DNA of 64,000 nucleotides from DASWNP01 sp036399175 (GCA_036399175.1 DASWNP010000005.1:1-64000); one strand, 5' to 3'; positions 41,903 through 51,647 are shown, counted from the first letter of the stretch. Translations and numbers: made by a program. The notes: a model not told the origin generated them from the sequence alone.

Positions 41903-43368
41903 ACGCGCGGGTGCGAGTCGTTAAAAAGAGCCGGGGCGCGAAGCGTGGGAGCGGCGCGCAGGGCGGACAAGGCGGCGGCGGCGGGAGAAGCGTTGGCGAC
42001 GAGCGGCGCGCCGCCCGACCTGATGCGCGCCGTGCGTCGGCGGCGCGACGCGCGGCCTTCGAGGTGCTGCGGCGCGTGGAAGAAGAGGGCGCGTTTGCCG
42101 CGCCTCTGCTGGCGAGCGTGGCCGAAGAGCTACGGGCAGACGACCGCGCGCTGTGCTACGAGCTTGTGCTCGGCTGCCTGCGGCGGCAACTCTGGCTCGA
42201 CCGCTTAATGCAACTCTACGCGGGGCGCGAGGCGTCGAGCGTGGATGCTCCGGTTCGTCGCGCGTTGCGTCTGGGGCTCTACCAGCTTCGATTTCTGTCG
42301 CGCGTTCCGGCGTCGGCGGCCGTCAACGAGTCGGTCAATCTCATGCACGAAGCGGGCTTGCGCTCGGCGACGAAATTCGTCAACGCCGTCCTTCGCCGCG
42401 CGACGCGCGAGCCCGAGCGCGACCCCGCCGAGGGCATCGAGGATTGGACGGAGCGCGTCTCAGTGGAGACTTCGCATCCGGCGTGGCTCGTCGCGCGCTG
42501 GGCGGCCAGCTTCGGCGCTGAAGAGGCCGAAGCCTTCGCGCGCGCGAACAACCGGACGCCGCCGACGGCCTTTCGCGTTAATCCCTTGCGCGCCGAAAGC
42601 GCGGAAGTTTTGGAGAGGCTGAGGGAGGCGGGCGCAGAGCCGGTCGAGTCGAGTGTCGCTCCGGGAGCTTTTCGCTTGGAGGGCGGCGGTGGAGGCGTCG
42701 CGCTCCTGCGCGAGCTGGCCGAGCGCGGTTTCGTTTACATGCAGGACGAAGCTTCGCAGCTCGTCGCGCACGTCCTGGGCGCGCGCCGGAGCGAGCGCGT
42801 GCTCGACGCGTGCGCCGCGCCGGGAAGCAAGACGACGCAACTGGCGGCGCTCGCGGGCGACGCGGCGTTTATCGTCGCGGGCGATCTCTACGGGCATCGT
42901 CTGCGTCTGGTCGAAGAGGCAGCCGCGCGGCAGAATTTAAAGAGCATCAGATGCGTCGTCTACGACGCCGAGCAGGGGTTGCCGTTTGCGGATGCTTCGT
43001 TTGAAAGGGTTTTGGTCGATGCGCCCTGCACGGGCACGGGCACGCTCAGGCACAACCCGGAAATTCGTTGGCGCATCAGAGCCTCTGACATCGCGGAGCT
43101 TGCGGCGCGTCAGCAGCGTATCCTCGAAGCCGCCTCCCGCGCGGTTCGACCCGGCGGGCGTCTGGTCTATTCGACCTGCTCGGTTGAGCCGGAGGAGAAC
43201 GAGTCGGTCGTGAGCGCGTTTCTGGCCGACCGGAGCGACGATTTCCGGCAGCTTCCCGCGAGCCCTGCGAGCACAGACTTTCTGACTCCGAGCGGCGCGG
43301 CTCGAATCTGGCCTCACAGAGACGACACGGACGGGTTCTTCGTCGCCGCCTTCGAGCGCCGAAGTTGA
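41899..43368 (+). CDS. rsmB: 16S rRNA (cytosine-967-C5)-methyltransferase RsmB
   Basis: RsmB methylates C967 of 16S rRNA. The 489 residues have an N-terminal NusB-like RNA-binding domain (about 45-190) and a SAM-dependent methyltransferase domain with DACAAPGSKTTQLA, the catalytic cysteines in VDAPCTGTGTLRHNP and YSTCSVEPEENE. A basic Arg/Gly/Ala-rich extension of about 40 residues precedes the NusB domain. ATGA overlap with fmt is the usual fmt-rsmB arrangement. Confidence 0.94.
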   Translation: MNARVRVVKKSRGAKRGSGAQGGQGGGGGRSVGDERRAARPDARRASAARRAAFEVLRRVEEEGAFAAPLLASVAEELRADDRALCYELVLGCLRRQLWLDRLMQLYAGREASSVDAPVRRALRLGLYQLRFLSRVPASAAVNESVNLMHEAGLRSATKFVNAVLRRATREPERDPAEGIEDWTERVSVETSHPAWLVARWAASFGAEEAEAFARANNRTPPTAFRVNPLRAESAEVLERLREAGAEPVESSVAPGAFRLEGGGGGVALLRELAERGFVYMQDEASQLVAHVLGARRSERVLDACAAPGSKTTQLAALAGDAAFIVAGDLYGHRLRLVEEAAARQNLKSIRCVVYDAEQGLPFADASFERVLVDAPCTGTGTLRHNPEIRWRIRASDIAELAARQQRILEAASRAVRPGGRLVYSTCSVEPEENESVVSAFLADRSDDFRQLPASPASTDFLTPSGAARIWPHRDDTDGFFVAAFERRS

Positions 43369-43448
43369 GCGCCGGATGCTATACTTGCGGGGCGTCGTGC
43401 GCCGGTGTTAGACTCCGCCGCTTGACTTGAGTCTGAAGGGCGCGCGTC

Positions 43449-44201
43449 ATGGACGGGCGGACGCGGGCGAGGAGAGGCAGCGAAAAGATTGTGTCTCAGC
43501 AGAAGCCGACGATTCTGACGGCGATAAGAAGAATCGCCATCGTCGCCGCCATCCTGATAGCTTTCGTCGTCGGACTCGCGGGCACGGTCTATCTCTCTTT
43601 GCGCAGCCCCGAAGTGAAAGTGCCGGAGGTCGTCGGGCAGCATTACCTCGCCGGGCAGAACGCTCTGGAAAGCGCGGGGCTCAACATCCGACGCCGCGCC
43701 AAGCGCTTCAAGGGCGACGCCAAACCCGACACGATTCTCGACCAGTCGCCGCGCGCAGGCGAGGTCGTCAAGAAGGGGCAGACGGTGGCCGTCGTCACCG
43801 CCGACGAAAACTCCGGCAAGGAGATTCCCGTCGAGACGCCCGAACCGGCTGAGACCCCTTCGGGCAAGCCGCAGAACGCGAACAACACGAACGCCGCGCC
43901 GCGCAACGAGAATCAGAATCGAGACCAGCGTAACCGGAACTCAAATCGCAACACGAACCGTAACGGCAACGCCAATAACCGGAACGCGAACAACCAGAAC
44001 AACAGCAATCGAAACGCGAACCAGAACTCGAATCGCAACGCGAACGCCAACAATCGTAACGCCGGTAATCGCAATGCGAACGCCAATGGCTCGCGCAACA
44101 CTAACGCGAACCGTTCGACCCCGACCTTAAACATCAATCGCCCGAACTCGAACGCTCCCGTTCGCCCCAACTCGAACAACGCGAACCGGCGCACGCCCTG
44201 A
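43449..44201 (+). CDS. PASTA domain membrane protein with Asn-rich tail
   Basis: A 250-residue protein: short cytoplasmic segment, one transmembrane helix (about 27-50), a PASTA domain (KVPEVVGQHYLAGQNALESAG to TVAVVTADE, about 57-120) and a tail of about 115 residues dominated by Asn and Arg with little else. PASTA domains bind peptidoglycan or beta-lactams. A GTG at 43491 is an alternative start. Without a kinase domain it is not a PknB-type receptor. The tail suggests an extracellular disordered, cationic region. Confidence 0.72.
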   Translation: MDGRTRARRGSEKIVSQQKPTILTAIRRIAIVAAILIAFVVGLAGTVYLSLRSPEVKVPEVVGQHYLAGQNALESAGLNIRRRAKRFKGDAKPDTILDQSPRAGEVVKKGQTVAVVTADENSGKEIPVETPEPAETPSGKPQNANNTNAAPRNENQNRDQRNRNSNRNTNRNGNANNRNANNQNNSNRNANQNSNRNANANNRNAGNRNANANGSRNTNANRSTPTLNINRPNSNAPVRPNSNNANRRTP

Positions 44202-44210
44202 GCCGAAAAT

Positions 44211-44873
44211 ATGGCGGAAATTGCCCCTTCAATTCTCTCGGCTGATTTCGCGCGCTTGGGCGCTGAAATCGAGGCGGTCGAGCGCGGCGGTGCGACGATT
44301 GTTCACGTCGATGTCATGGACGGCCATTTCGTCCCCAATATCACGATTGGTCTTCCGGTAGTTCGTGCGCTGGCTCGCGCAACCCGTTTGCCCCTCGACA
44401 CGCATCTAATGATTTCCGAGCCCGGGCGCTACGCCGAGCAGTTCGCAGAGGCCGGCGCGCGCATGGTCTCAGTCCACGTCGAGGCCGACGCGCACCTGCA
44501 CCGGACGCTGATGTCCATAAAAGCAAAGGGCGCGCAGGCCGGAGTCGCCATCAACCCGGCCACTCCGCTCGTCGCCCTCGAAGAATCGCTCGTCTACGCC
44601 GACTACGTTCTCTTGATGTCCGTCAACCCCGGCTTCGGCGGACAGAAATTTATAAAAACCTCGCTCGAAAAGGTCAGACGCCTCCGGCGCATGATTGACG
44701 AGCGCGGACTGAAGACCCGCATCGAGATTGACGGCGGGATTGATAAAAGCAATATCGCCGAAGTGACAGCCGCCGGAGCCGAAATCCTCGTCGCCGGAAC
44801 TGCCGTCTTCGGCGAAGCCGACCCCTCACGCGCCGTCCGCGAACTGCTCGACGCGACCGTGCAGTGGGTCTAA
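44211..44873 (+). CDS. rpe: Ribulose-phosphate 3-epimerase
   Basis: Rpe interconverts ribulose-5-phosphate and xylulose-5-phosphate in the pentose phosphate pathway. The 220 residues have the expected order SILSADFARLG, HVDVMDGHFVPNITIG (metal ligand His and Asp), DTHLMI, VNPGFGGQKFI and EIDGGIDKSN. It starts 9 bp after the PASTA gene, so the two may be co-transcribed. Confidence 0.96.
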   Translation: MAEIAPSILSADFARLGAEIEAVERGGATIVHVDVMDGHFVPNITIGLPVVRALARATRLPLDTHLMISEPGRYAEQFAEAGARMVSVHVEADAHLHRTLMSIKAKGAQAGVAINPATPLVALEESLVYADYVLLMSVNPGFGGQKFIKTSLEKVRRLRRMIDERGLKTRIEIDGGIDKSNIAEVTAAGAEILVAGTAVFGEADPSRAVRELLDATVQWV

Positions 44874-44877
44874 TAAG

Positions 44878-44967
<90 letters not shown>

Positions 44968-44988
44968 AGTTTAGCGGAGGTTTAAGTA

Positions 44989-46653
44989 ATGCGTTTTCGT
45001 TATGTCGTACTTTTGATTTTGGGAGCGGTGCTGGCCTTCGGGGGCGGCGCTTCGGTTCCGAGCGCCTGGGCGCAGGGCGGCGGCGCGCAGAGCGGCGGCA
45101 CGGCCATGCAGCGCCTTGAGGTGATGCGCTCGCGCCTCGATACGATGCGCCGGACTCTGAACGGCGCGATTGCCGGTCTGAACGCCAAAGATAGCGGCGA
45201 CAAGGACGCTTCGCCCGACGACCCGCGCACGCGTCTGCGCGGTTTGGAGAAGGAAGTGAGCACGCTGCTCTCGGAGGTGACGAACCTGCGCGGCAAGCAG
45301 GAGCGCGCCGAAAAGTACGACTCAAGCGAGCTGGATAAGCTGGAAGCGGCGGTTGCCGATTTGAGCACGCGCGTCGATGCAGGCATGCTCGCTACGGCGA
45401 GCGCACGAACCGCCACGACCGCCGACACGTCGAAGGCGGCGACGAAGAAGAAAGACAAACGCGGCCTCTTCAGTCGTCTGCTGGGGCGCGGCGGAAGCGA
45501 CGAGAAATACGCCGAGCTTATCGGCACGGTCGCCCCGGGTCGTGACCGCCAGCTCTTCGAGATGGCGACGCACGAGGCGCGCAAGGACAACTTCGAGGTG
45601 GCGCGCTCGCTCTACAGCGTTATCATCAACACCTACCCGGAGTCGGCCTACCTGCCGCTCGCCAAGCTCGCCATCGCCGACACCTTCTACCTCGAAGGCA
45701 CGACGAGCGCGCTCATTCAGGCCGCGCAGTACTATCAGGACTGGTTCACCTTCTTCCCGACTCATCCGCTCTCGGACGACGTGATGCTCAAGATGGCCGA
45801 GGTCGAAATGCGTAAGATGGGCTTGCCCGACCGCGAAGTGACTTCGGCGCGCAAGGCCGAGCAGCGTCTCAAAGTTCTCTTGCAGCAATTCCCCGACACG
45901 GTTTTGAAGGGCGAGGTCGAGACGCGTCTGCGCGAGGTGCAGGAAAACCTTGCGATGCACGACAAGATGGTCGGCGACCAGTATCTCGCGCGCTTCTTCA
46001 GGGGCGCGGCCTCCAACCCGAAAGGCGCGCAGTCGCGCTACCTCGACATCGTCAAACGCTACCCGAACTTCTCTTATCTCGACGACGTGCTCTATAACCT
46101 CGGAGTCACCTACGTACAGGAAGAAGAGCCCGACGAGGCGACGAAGTATTTCACGCGGCTGGTTCGCTTCTATCCCAACAGCAAGTATGCCGAGAAGGCG
46201 CGCGAGCAGTTGCAGGCCATCGGCGTCGCCGTGCCCGACCCAGACCCCGTCGCCCTCCAGCAGCCCGCGCCGGAGCGACCCTCCACCATGCAGAAGTTCA
46301 AGCAGGAGCTTCTCGGCTCGACGCCCAAGACCATCAACAAGAGCGGCATCCTCATCAGCGACGAGGACGATGCCAACGACCTGATTCAACAGGCCATCGC
46401 CAACGGCGGCCAGCTTCCCACCACCGTCCCGACCGCGCCCGTGCAGCGTCGTCCGCCCGCGCGTCAGGTAGCGCCGCCGCCTGCGACCAACACCGGAGCC
46501 GCCCCCGCCGGCAAAGGCAGCGCCCTGTCCGTCCAGCCGACGCAGCCCGGCGCGCCGAGAACCGCGAGCGACCCGACCAAGCCCGAATCGAGTCTGCCGC
46601 CCGCGCCTGCCACTTCGACGCCCGCAACCACGTCGCCGCAGACCAAGCCTTAA
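44989..46653 (+). CDS. BamD/YbgF-like TPR outer-membrane assembly protein
   Basis: A 554-residue secreted protein. Signal peptide (VVLLILGAVLAFGGGASVPSAWAQ), a predicted coiled coil (about 35-135), then TPR-like repeats matching BamD/YfiO (LYSVIINTYPESAYLPLAKLAIADTFY; FTRLVRFYPNSKYAEKAREQL), and a Pro/Ala-rich tail. BamD is a lipoprotein of the outer-membrane barrel insertion machine; this signal lacks a clear lipobox, so the BamD role is tentative, and a CpoB/YbgF-like role is also possible. A good GGAGG site precedes the ATG. Confidence 0.72.
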   Translation: MRFRYVVLLILGAVLAFGGGASVPSAWAQGGGAQSGGTAMQRLEVMRSRLDTMRRTLNGAIAGLNAKDSGDKDASPDDPRTRLRGLEKEVSTLLSEVTNLRGKQERAEKYDSSELDKLEAAVADLSTRVDAGMLATASARTATTADTSKAATKKKDKRGLFSRLLGRGGSDEKYAELIGTVAPGRDRQLFEMATHEARKDNFEVARSLYSVIINTYPESAYLPLAKLAIADTFYLEGTTSALIQAAQYYQDWFTFFPTHPLSDDVMLKMAEVEMRKMGLPDREVTSARKAEQRLKVLLQQFPDTVLKGEVETRLREVQENLAMHDKMVGDQYLARFFRGAASNPKGAQSRYLDIVKRYPNFSYLDDVLYNLGVTYVQEEEPDEATKYFTRLVRFYPNSKYAEKAREQLQAIGVAVPDPDPVALQQPAPERPSTMQKFKQELLGSTPKTINKSGILISDEDDANDLIQQAIANGGQLPTTVPTAPVQRRPPARQVAPPPATNTGAAPAGKGSALSVQPTQPGAPRTASDPTKPESSLPPAPATSTPATTSPQTKP

Positions 46654-46691
46654 GGCACAAAGCCGGAAGACATTCGTCTCGGCTCAAGAAA

Positions 46692-46732
46692 GACGAGCGC
46701 CCAGATTTGAATTGGGCGCTCGTCCTTTTTTT
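46692..46732 (+). terminator. Rho-independent terminator after the BamD-like gene
   Basis: GACGAGCGCCCA (46692-46703) pairs with TGGGCGCTCGTC (46713-46724), followed by a run of seven T residues (46726-46732). Confidence 0.9.
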
Positions 46733-46858
46733 ATCCCTTGCCTGCCTGAGAGACAGGTGTTTGCCCGTCGTGCAGGGCGGGTGCTAATATCTCAACCTCT
46801 CCGAAGTTTTAATCCGAAGCGAGACGCCTGACGACAAAGGCGACGGGAGCAGCGCAGA

Positions 46859-47380
46859 TTGGCACAAACGACCGAGAGCATAGACGACGAACTCGCGCGC
46901 AGGCATCGCATGGCGGCGATGACGGTGGTGAGCATGCTTGGCCTGACGCTTTTGCTCGTCGCGCTCGCCTTCGCGGGCGTCTTAGACTTTCCCGCGCGCC
47001 CCGCCGACCCCTTTCTCAAAGGCGCTCTGAGCATTGGCATCGTGCTTTTCGGCTTCGGCGCGGTCACTCTCAGGCGCACGAGATTCGCGTCCGCCCGCTT
47101 GCAGGACATCGCCGCCCTGAGAGGCGCGTCTGGACTGCTCGCCACGCTTCAGAATACGACCATGCTCGTCGCGCTCGCGGGCGGCGCGATTGCTTTGATG
47201 GGCTTCGTAATTACTATGAATTCGGGCGACGAGTTCGACATGGTGAGGCTCGGTCTCATCGCCGTCGCCGTGCTGCTCTACGCTTACCCGCGCCGCTCCG
47301 CGTGGCAACGCGTCGTCGATTCCACTCGAACGATGAACAGCGAACTTCAGCAGCCTCCCGCGAAAGGAACAGTCGCTTGA
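46859..47380 (+). CDS. Hypothetical membrane protein
   Basis: A 173-residue protein with four hydrophobic helices (VVSMLGLTLLLVALAFAGVL; LSIGIVLFGFGAVTL; TTMLVALAGGAIALMGFVI; LGLIAVAVLLYAY). The TTG at 46859 is the first start in frame; an ATG at 46910 is possible. A weak promoter-like TTGCCC and TAATAT pair lies about 70 bp upstream. The stop overlaps the start of the next gene. I do not recognise a family. Confidence 0.6.
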   Translation: MAQTTESIDDELARRHRMAAMTVVSMLGLTLLLVALAFAGVLDFPARPADPFLKGALSIGIVLFGFGAVTLRRTRFASARLQDIAALRGASGLLATLQNTTMLVALAGGAIALMGFVITMNSGDEFDMVRLGLIAVAVLLYAYPRRSAWQRVVDSTRTMNSELQQPPAKGTVA

Positions 47381-49479
47381 AGCTGTCTTACCCTCGCGCC
47401 GCTCTACGAGCTTTGCTCTCATGCCTCTTCGCGTGGACGCTCTCAAGCGCCTCTCTCGCTTCTCCCGTCGCGCACGCCGGAGACGATGGTTCGCAACTGG
47501 TTTCTCTCTCGTCTCTGCGCGCGCAACAGGGGCAGCCCGCCGCGCCGCCGTCCGGCAACGCGACTGCCGCGCCGCAGAAAGGACCGACGCCGCGCGAGCG
47601 CCGCGCGCAGGCTTACGCGAAGCTTCTGGAAGGGCAGCGTTATCTTTCGCGCACGAGGGCGGGAACGCTCCGGCTCTCGGCGCTGCGCACCGCGCAGGAA
47701 GCTTTCCAGCAGGCCGCCACGCTCGACCCTACGCTCGCCGAAGCTCACACCGCTCTGGCCGAAATCGCCTTTCTCATGCAGGACGTGGACAAGGCTGAAG
47801 CCTCGGCCGCGACAGCCGCCCGCATCGACCGCGACAACTTCGGAGCGCATCGCATCCTCTCGCGCATCCACGCGCTCAAAAGCGGCGTCTTCGATAATCG
47901 TCTCGAACGCGCTCGCGCCGAGCAGGCCATCTCGGAGCTAAAGGAGGTCGTCCGTCTCGACGCGAACGACCCCGAGGGCTTAGCCCTGCTCGGAGAGCTT
48001 TACCTTGCGACCGGGCGAAACGAAGAGGCCGTCGATGCCTTCAGGCGTTGGACTGCCGCGCCCGCTCCGCTCGACTCGCGCTTCTACGAAGCCATCACGC
48101 AGGGGCGCGAGCTGACGCCCGATGCCGCCAACGCGCGTCTCGGCGAAGCTCTCCTGCGTTTGGGTCGGACGGTCGAAGCGGTCGAAGCCATCCGCCGCGC
48201 CATCGCGCTTGAGCCCGGAAACATAGGCTATCTTGAATTGCTCAGCCGGACGGTCGAAGCGGGAGGCGATGCTTCCAAGCAGCAAGCCGTGCTCGCGGAG
48301 CTTGAGCGCGTGGTCGCGGCCAATCCGTCCAATAGCGCGGCGGTCGGCCTGCTCGCGCGGACGCAGGCGCGCGCCGGTCGCACGGACGAGGCGGTCGCCA
48401 CTCTGCGCGCCGGTCTCGCCCAGCTCAAGAGCACTAATCAACGCGAGCAGATGACGCTGCGCGCCGAGCTGGCGCAGATTTTCAGCGATGCCCTGCGCTT
48501 CGACGAAGCCGTCGCCGTCTATGAAGAACTGCTCAAAGAACGTGGCATCGGTAGCGAGCCGCTCACTTCCGACAACGACAAGCGTTTCGCTACGCTCGTG
48601 CTGGATAGAATCGTCGGCCTGCGCCGTCAGGCCGGACAGCCCGAAGCGACGCTCGCCGCCATCGAGCGCATGCGAAGGCTGCTCGGCCAGTCAGACCCCT
48701 CAGCCGACCTCCAATACGTCATTCACCTGCGCGACCAGGGACGGCGCGAAGAAGCTCTCGAAGCCATCAGGCAGGCGCGTACGCGCTTCCCCGAACACGT
48801 CGGATTCCTGCGTCTCGAAGCGGCCACGCTCGCCGACCTGGGTCGCATCGATGAAGCGGCCTCTCTCCTGCGCGCGCGTCTTAAGGGCGACGCCGAGGAC
48901 TACAACGAATATCTCGCGCTCGCAAATCTTTACATGGGAGCAGGGCGCGGACGCGAGGCGGTCGAAGCGGCGCGCAAGGCGCTCGACCTCGCCCCGCCCG
49001 AAAGGCCGGAACTCGTCACGCAGGCTCTCATCATGCTCTCCTCCGCGCAGGAACGAGCCGGAGACGCCAGAGGCTCCGAAGAGACTCTCCGCCGCATTCT
49101 CTCCAAAGAGCCCGACAACCCGACCGCCCTCAATAATTTAGGCTACTTCCTCGTCGAGCGAGGCGAGCGACTGAACGAGGCTCTGGAGATGATTCAGCGC
49201 GCCGTGCGCGCCGAACCCAACAACGCCTCTTTTCAGGACAGCCTCGGCTGGGCTCATTTCAAACTCGGCCAACTGGAAGAAGCCGAACGGTATCTAAGCG
49301 AGGCTGCGCGTCGCAGCCCGGCCTCCGCCACGATTCAGGAGCACTTGGGCGACGTGTACCAGCGTCGCGGCAAGAGCCAGCAGGCTCAGTCCGCTTGGCG
49401 CAAAGCCCTCTCGCTCTCGACCGAAGCTTCCGATTCCGCCCGCATCAAGGCCAAACTCGGCGGCACAACGAACAAGTAG
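47377..49479 (+). CDS. TPR-repeat secreted protein
   Basis: A 700-residue protein with a signal peptide (ALRALLSCLFAWTLSSASLASPVAHA) followed by at least 12 tetratricopeptide repeats from about residue 90 to the end (for example EDYNEYLALANLYMGAGRGREAVEAARKALDLAP; NPTALNNLGYFLVERGERLNEALEMIQRAV). The start is TTG at 47377, overlapping the upstream TGA (TTGA), with AAAGGAAC as ribosome-binding site; the frame is open further upstream but inside the previous gene. TPR arrays mediate protein contacts; the partner is unknown. Confidence 0.78.
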   Translation: MKLSYPRAALRALLSCLFAWTLSSASLASPVAHAGDDGSQLVSLSSLRAQQGQPAAPPSGNATAAPQKGPTPRERRAQAYAKLLEGQRYLSRTRAGTLRLSALRTAQEAFQQAATLDPTLAEAHTALAEIAFLMQDVDKAEASAATAARIDRDNFGAHRILSRIHALKSGVFDNRLERARAEQAISELKEVVRLDANDPEGLALLGELYLATGRNEEAVDAFRRWTAAPAPLDSRFYEAITQGRELTPDAANARLGEALLRLGRTVEAVEAIRRAIALEPGNIGYLELLSRTVEAGGDASKQQAVLAELERVVAANPSNSAAVGLLARTQARAGRTDEAVATLRAGLAQLKSTNQREQMTLRAELAQIFSDALRFDEAVAVYEELLKERGIGSEPLTSDNDKRFATLVLDRIVGLRRQAGQPEATLAAIERMRRLLGQSDPSADLQYVIHLRDQGRREEALEAIRQARTRFPEHVGFLRLEAATLADLGRIDEAASLLRARLKGDAEDYNEYLALANLYMGAGRGREAVEAARKALDLAPPERPELVTQALIMLSSAQERAGDARGSEETLRRILSKEPDNPTALNNLGYFLVERGERLNEALEMIQRAVRAEPNNASFQDSLGWAHFKLGQLEEAERYLSEAARRSPASATIQEHLGDVYQRRGKSQQAQSAWRKALSLSTEASDSARIKAKLGGTTNK

Positions 49480-49679
49480 GCTTTCTCCCTTTCAGATAAT
49501 CCGACGAATCGAGCCTCAAACCCACAGGCGAGGCGGCGGTGTGCGCCGGAAGTTTCCACGCAAGCCGTTCCGATTCTTATACTTAAGACGGCTCAGGCGG
49601 GATTCCGCGTGGTCGCCCACCCCGGCGACCGTTCCGGTGTCTCGAAGTTTCGCTCAATATACCTCTAAATAAAAGTTAA

Positions 49680-49708
49680 TTGACAGGTTAAACGTCGTGT
49701 TTTACAAT
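49680..49708 (+). promoter_or_regulatory. Consensus-like sigma-70 promoter
   Basis: TTGACA (49680-49685), 17-nt spacer, TACAAT (49703-49708). It lies about 95 bp before the CAP-domain gene. The rest of the 324-bp gap (49480-49803) shows no gene or strong fold. Confidence 0.8.
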
Positions 49709-49803
49709 GCTCGATAGTCTGACCGCGCGCCCCAACGAACGGTTCAGCACTAAGTAGCTCCTCCCAGCCAAAAGCTTTATCAGATTGAGGAGAGTTCCCC
49801 CGG

Positions 49804-50508
49804 ATGAAGTTTCCCAAGTCGTTCCCCTTAAATGTTGCACGCACAGGTGTACGCCGTGCCGGTCTGCTTGCCGCCTGCGTTCTCCTTTCGACCCTGGAAA
49901 CCCTCGCCACTGTCGGCGGCACGAACCCCAAGACGCCGCCTCCGCCGCCTCCAGCGCCTTCTTCCGCGCGCCCCGTCGCACGTCTGATTTCGACCTCTGA
50001 CTCGGTCGTCAGCACGCGCTCGCGCACGCGCCCCGAAGCGGCTACGCGCATCGACAGAGCGGCAAATTTCGCCTCGATGCCGACGGCTGCCTCCGTCGCA
50101 GCCGTCTCGGCGACGACCGACGAAGAGCGCGCGCTCAATCTGATTAACGCTCAGAGGCAAGCTCGCGGCGAGCGTCCGCTCGTGCTCGACGCTGGCTTGA
50201 TGCGTCTCGCCCGTCTGCACTCGCAGAACATGGCGCGCGAGGATTTCTTCGACCACGTTGACCCGGACGGGCGCGACGCCGTCGGACGGGCTTCATCGCT
50301 CGGGATTCGCGGCTGGCGCGCTCTCGGCGAGAACATCGCGTATAATCAGAACTTCGACGACCCGGCGGCCTTCGCCGTCCAGCGTTGGATGACTTCGGCC
50401 AAGCACCGCGAAAACATTCTGAACTCGATGTTCACGCACACCGGCCTCGGCATCGCGCGGTCGGCTGACGGTCGGGTCTATTTCACGCAGGTCTTCATCA
50501 TGCGCTAA
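49804..50508 (+). CDS. CAP (SCP/PR1-like) domain secreted protein
   Basis: A 234-residue secreted protein. The hydrophobic N-terminus (GLLAACVLLSTLETLATVGG) acts as a signal, a Pro/Ser/Arg-rich linker follows, and the CAP domain (about 115-234) holds the metal-binding His residues in LHSQNMAREDFFDHVDPDG and the C-terminal blocks RALGENIAYNQN, RWMTSAKHRENIL and THTGLGIARS. Bacterial CAP proteins are secreted, with roles such as lipid binding or defence; here the function is unknown. GAGGAGAG lies upstream of the ATG. Confidence 0.85.
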   Translation: MKFPKSFPLNVARTGVRRAGLLAACVLLSTLETLATVGGTNPKTPPPPPPAPSSARPVARLISTSDSVVSTRSRTRPEAATRIDRAANFASMPTAASVAAVSATTDEERALNLINAQRQARGERPLVLDAGLMRLARLHSQNMAREDFFDHVDPDGRDAVGRASSLGIRGWRALGENIAYNQNFDDPAAFAVQRWMTSAKHRENILNSMFTHTGLGIARSADGRVYFTQVFIMR

Positions 50509-50547
50509 CCGTTCGTCCCGAAAGCTTCCATCTCGAACCGAAACCGG

Positions 50548-50593
50548 AGCGGCTGGCGCTCGCTCGTCCGTAGCAGAGAGGTCAGCCGCTTTC
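50548..50593 (+). terminator. Possible weak terminator after the CAP gene
   Basis: AGCGGCTG (50548-50555) pairs with CAGCCGCT (50583-50590), with TTCTC after it. The 27-nt loop and short T run make it weak. Confidence 0.4.
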
Positions 50594-50595
50594 TC

Positions 50596-51531
50596 GTGTC
50601 CGAAAAAGAACGCTTCACAGACGAAGGCTTCACCCTTCCGGCCTACGCCAAAATCAACCTCACGCTGCGCGTGCTTGGTCGTCGTCCAGACGGCTACCAC
50701 GAGATTCAAACCCTCTTCCAAACAGTCACCCTACGAGACCAATTGACCTTCGAGCCTCTGCCCGAAGCCGGCCGCTTCGAGCTTCGCTGCGACGCGCCCG
50801 GCGTGCCCGCCGATGAGAGCAACCTGATTTCGCGCGCCGCCAGAGCCTTGATTGAGCGTTACGCCCCTCGAAAGGGGGCGCGCGTCTATCTGGAGAAGCA
50901 AATCCCTGCGCAGGGCGGCTTGGGCGGCGGCTCGTCCGACGCGGCTGCGGCCTTGCTCGGCCTGTCTCGCCTCTGGGAGTTGAAGACCGTGAAAAGCGAG
51001 CTTTCCAAGATAGGGGCTCGACTCGGCGCTGACGTGCCCTTCTTTCTGACGGGCGGAACGGCGCTCGGCGAAGGATTGGGAACCGCCATCACGCCGCTCG
51101 AAAACGCTCCCCGCAAGCACCTCATCATCGTCATGCCCGGCGTAAAAGTCTCGACGGCGGAAGCTTACAGAGCCTTGCGTGTGCCCGCCTTGACAAAGGT
51201 CGGGAGCACCGTTAAGCTGCCTAGTTCGCGCGCAGAGGCTCAAAAAACGGGTTCGCTCTATGAAGACCTGCGCAACGATTTCGAGCCTGTCGTCTTCAAG
51301 CTGCAACCCGAAATCGAGCGAGCGAGAGACGCGCTCCTGGAAGCCGGAGCAGAAAAAGCACTGCTTGCGGGAAGCGGCGCGAGCGTCTTCGGCGTCTTCG
51401 GGAGTAGGGAAGAACAGGAGCGAGCATCGAAGCTTCTGCGCATCGAAGCGGGCTGGCAAATCTTCGCGTGCGAGACGCTTTCGCGTGAAGAGTACAGAAG
51501 GTCTCTGGGAGCGTGCGCCGCGTTTTTCTAA
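50596..51531 (+). CDS. ispE: 4-diphosphocytidyl-2-C-methyl-D-erythritol kinase
   Basis: IspE phosphorylates CDP-methylerythritol in the MEP isoprenoid pathway. The 311 residues show AYAKINLTLRVLGRRPDGYHEI (substrate Lys and Asp), the GHMP glycine loop PAQGGLGGGSSDAAAALL, GADVPFFLTGGTALGEGLG and SGSGAS-like GSGASVFG. The start is GTG (50596). Confidence 0.95.
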   Translation: MSEKERFTDEGFTLPAYAKINLTLRVLGRRPDGYHEIQTLFQTVTLRDQLTFEPLPEAGRFELRCDAPGVPADESNLISRAARALIERYAPRKGARVYLEKQIPAQGGLGGGSSDAAAALLGLSRLWELKTVKSELSKIGARLGADVPFFLTGGTALGEGLGTAITPLENAPRKHLIIVMPGVKVSTAEAYRALRVPALTKVGSTVKLPSSRAEAQKTGSLYEDLRNDFEPVVFKLQPEIERARDALLEAGAEKALLAGSGASVFGVFGSREEQERASKLLRIEAGWQIFACETLSREEYRRSLGACAAFF

Positions 51532-51565
51532 GCGTCGGCGCTTCCCTGGTGGGAGCGAACGAGAT

Positions 51566-51640
51566 TGGGGCGTCGCCAAGTGGTAAGGCACCGGTCTTTG
51601 GATCCGGCATTCGTAGGTTCGAATCCTTCCGCCCCAGCCA
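51566..51640 (+). tRNA. tRNA-Gln (anticodon TTG)
   Basis: A 75-nt cloverleaf with acceptor pair TGGGGCG/CGCCCCA, D arm with GGTAAGGC, anticodon stem CCGGT/ATCCGG around CTTTGGA (anticodon TTG), T arm GTTCGAATC, discriminator G and encoded CCA (51638-51640). Confidence 0.96.
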
Positions 51641-51647
51641 TGACTAC

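Noticed and set aside
45322..46389. 355-codon minus-strand frame
   Set aside because: Antisense to the BamD-like gene, with no ribosome-binding site or recognisable domain.
49709..49803. Riboswitch in the leader of the CAP-domain gene
   Set aside because: No recognised aptamer core could be made out, only a promoter and a ribosome-binding site.
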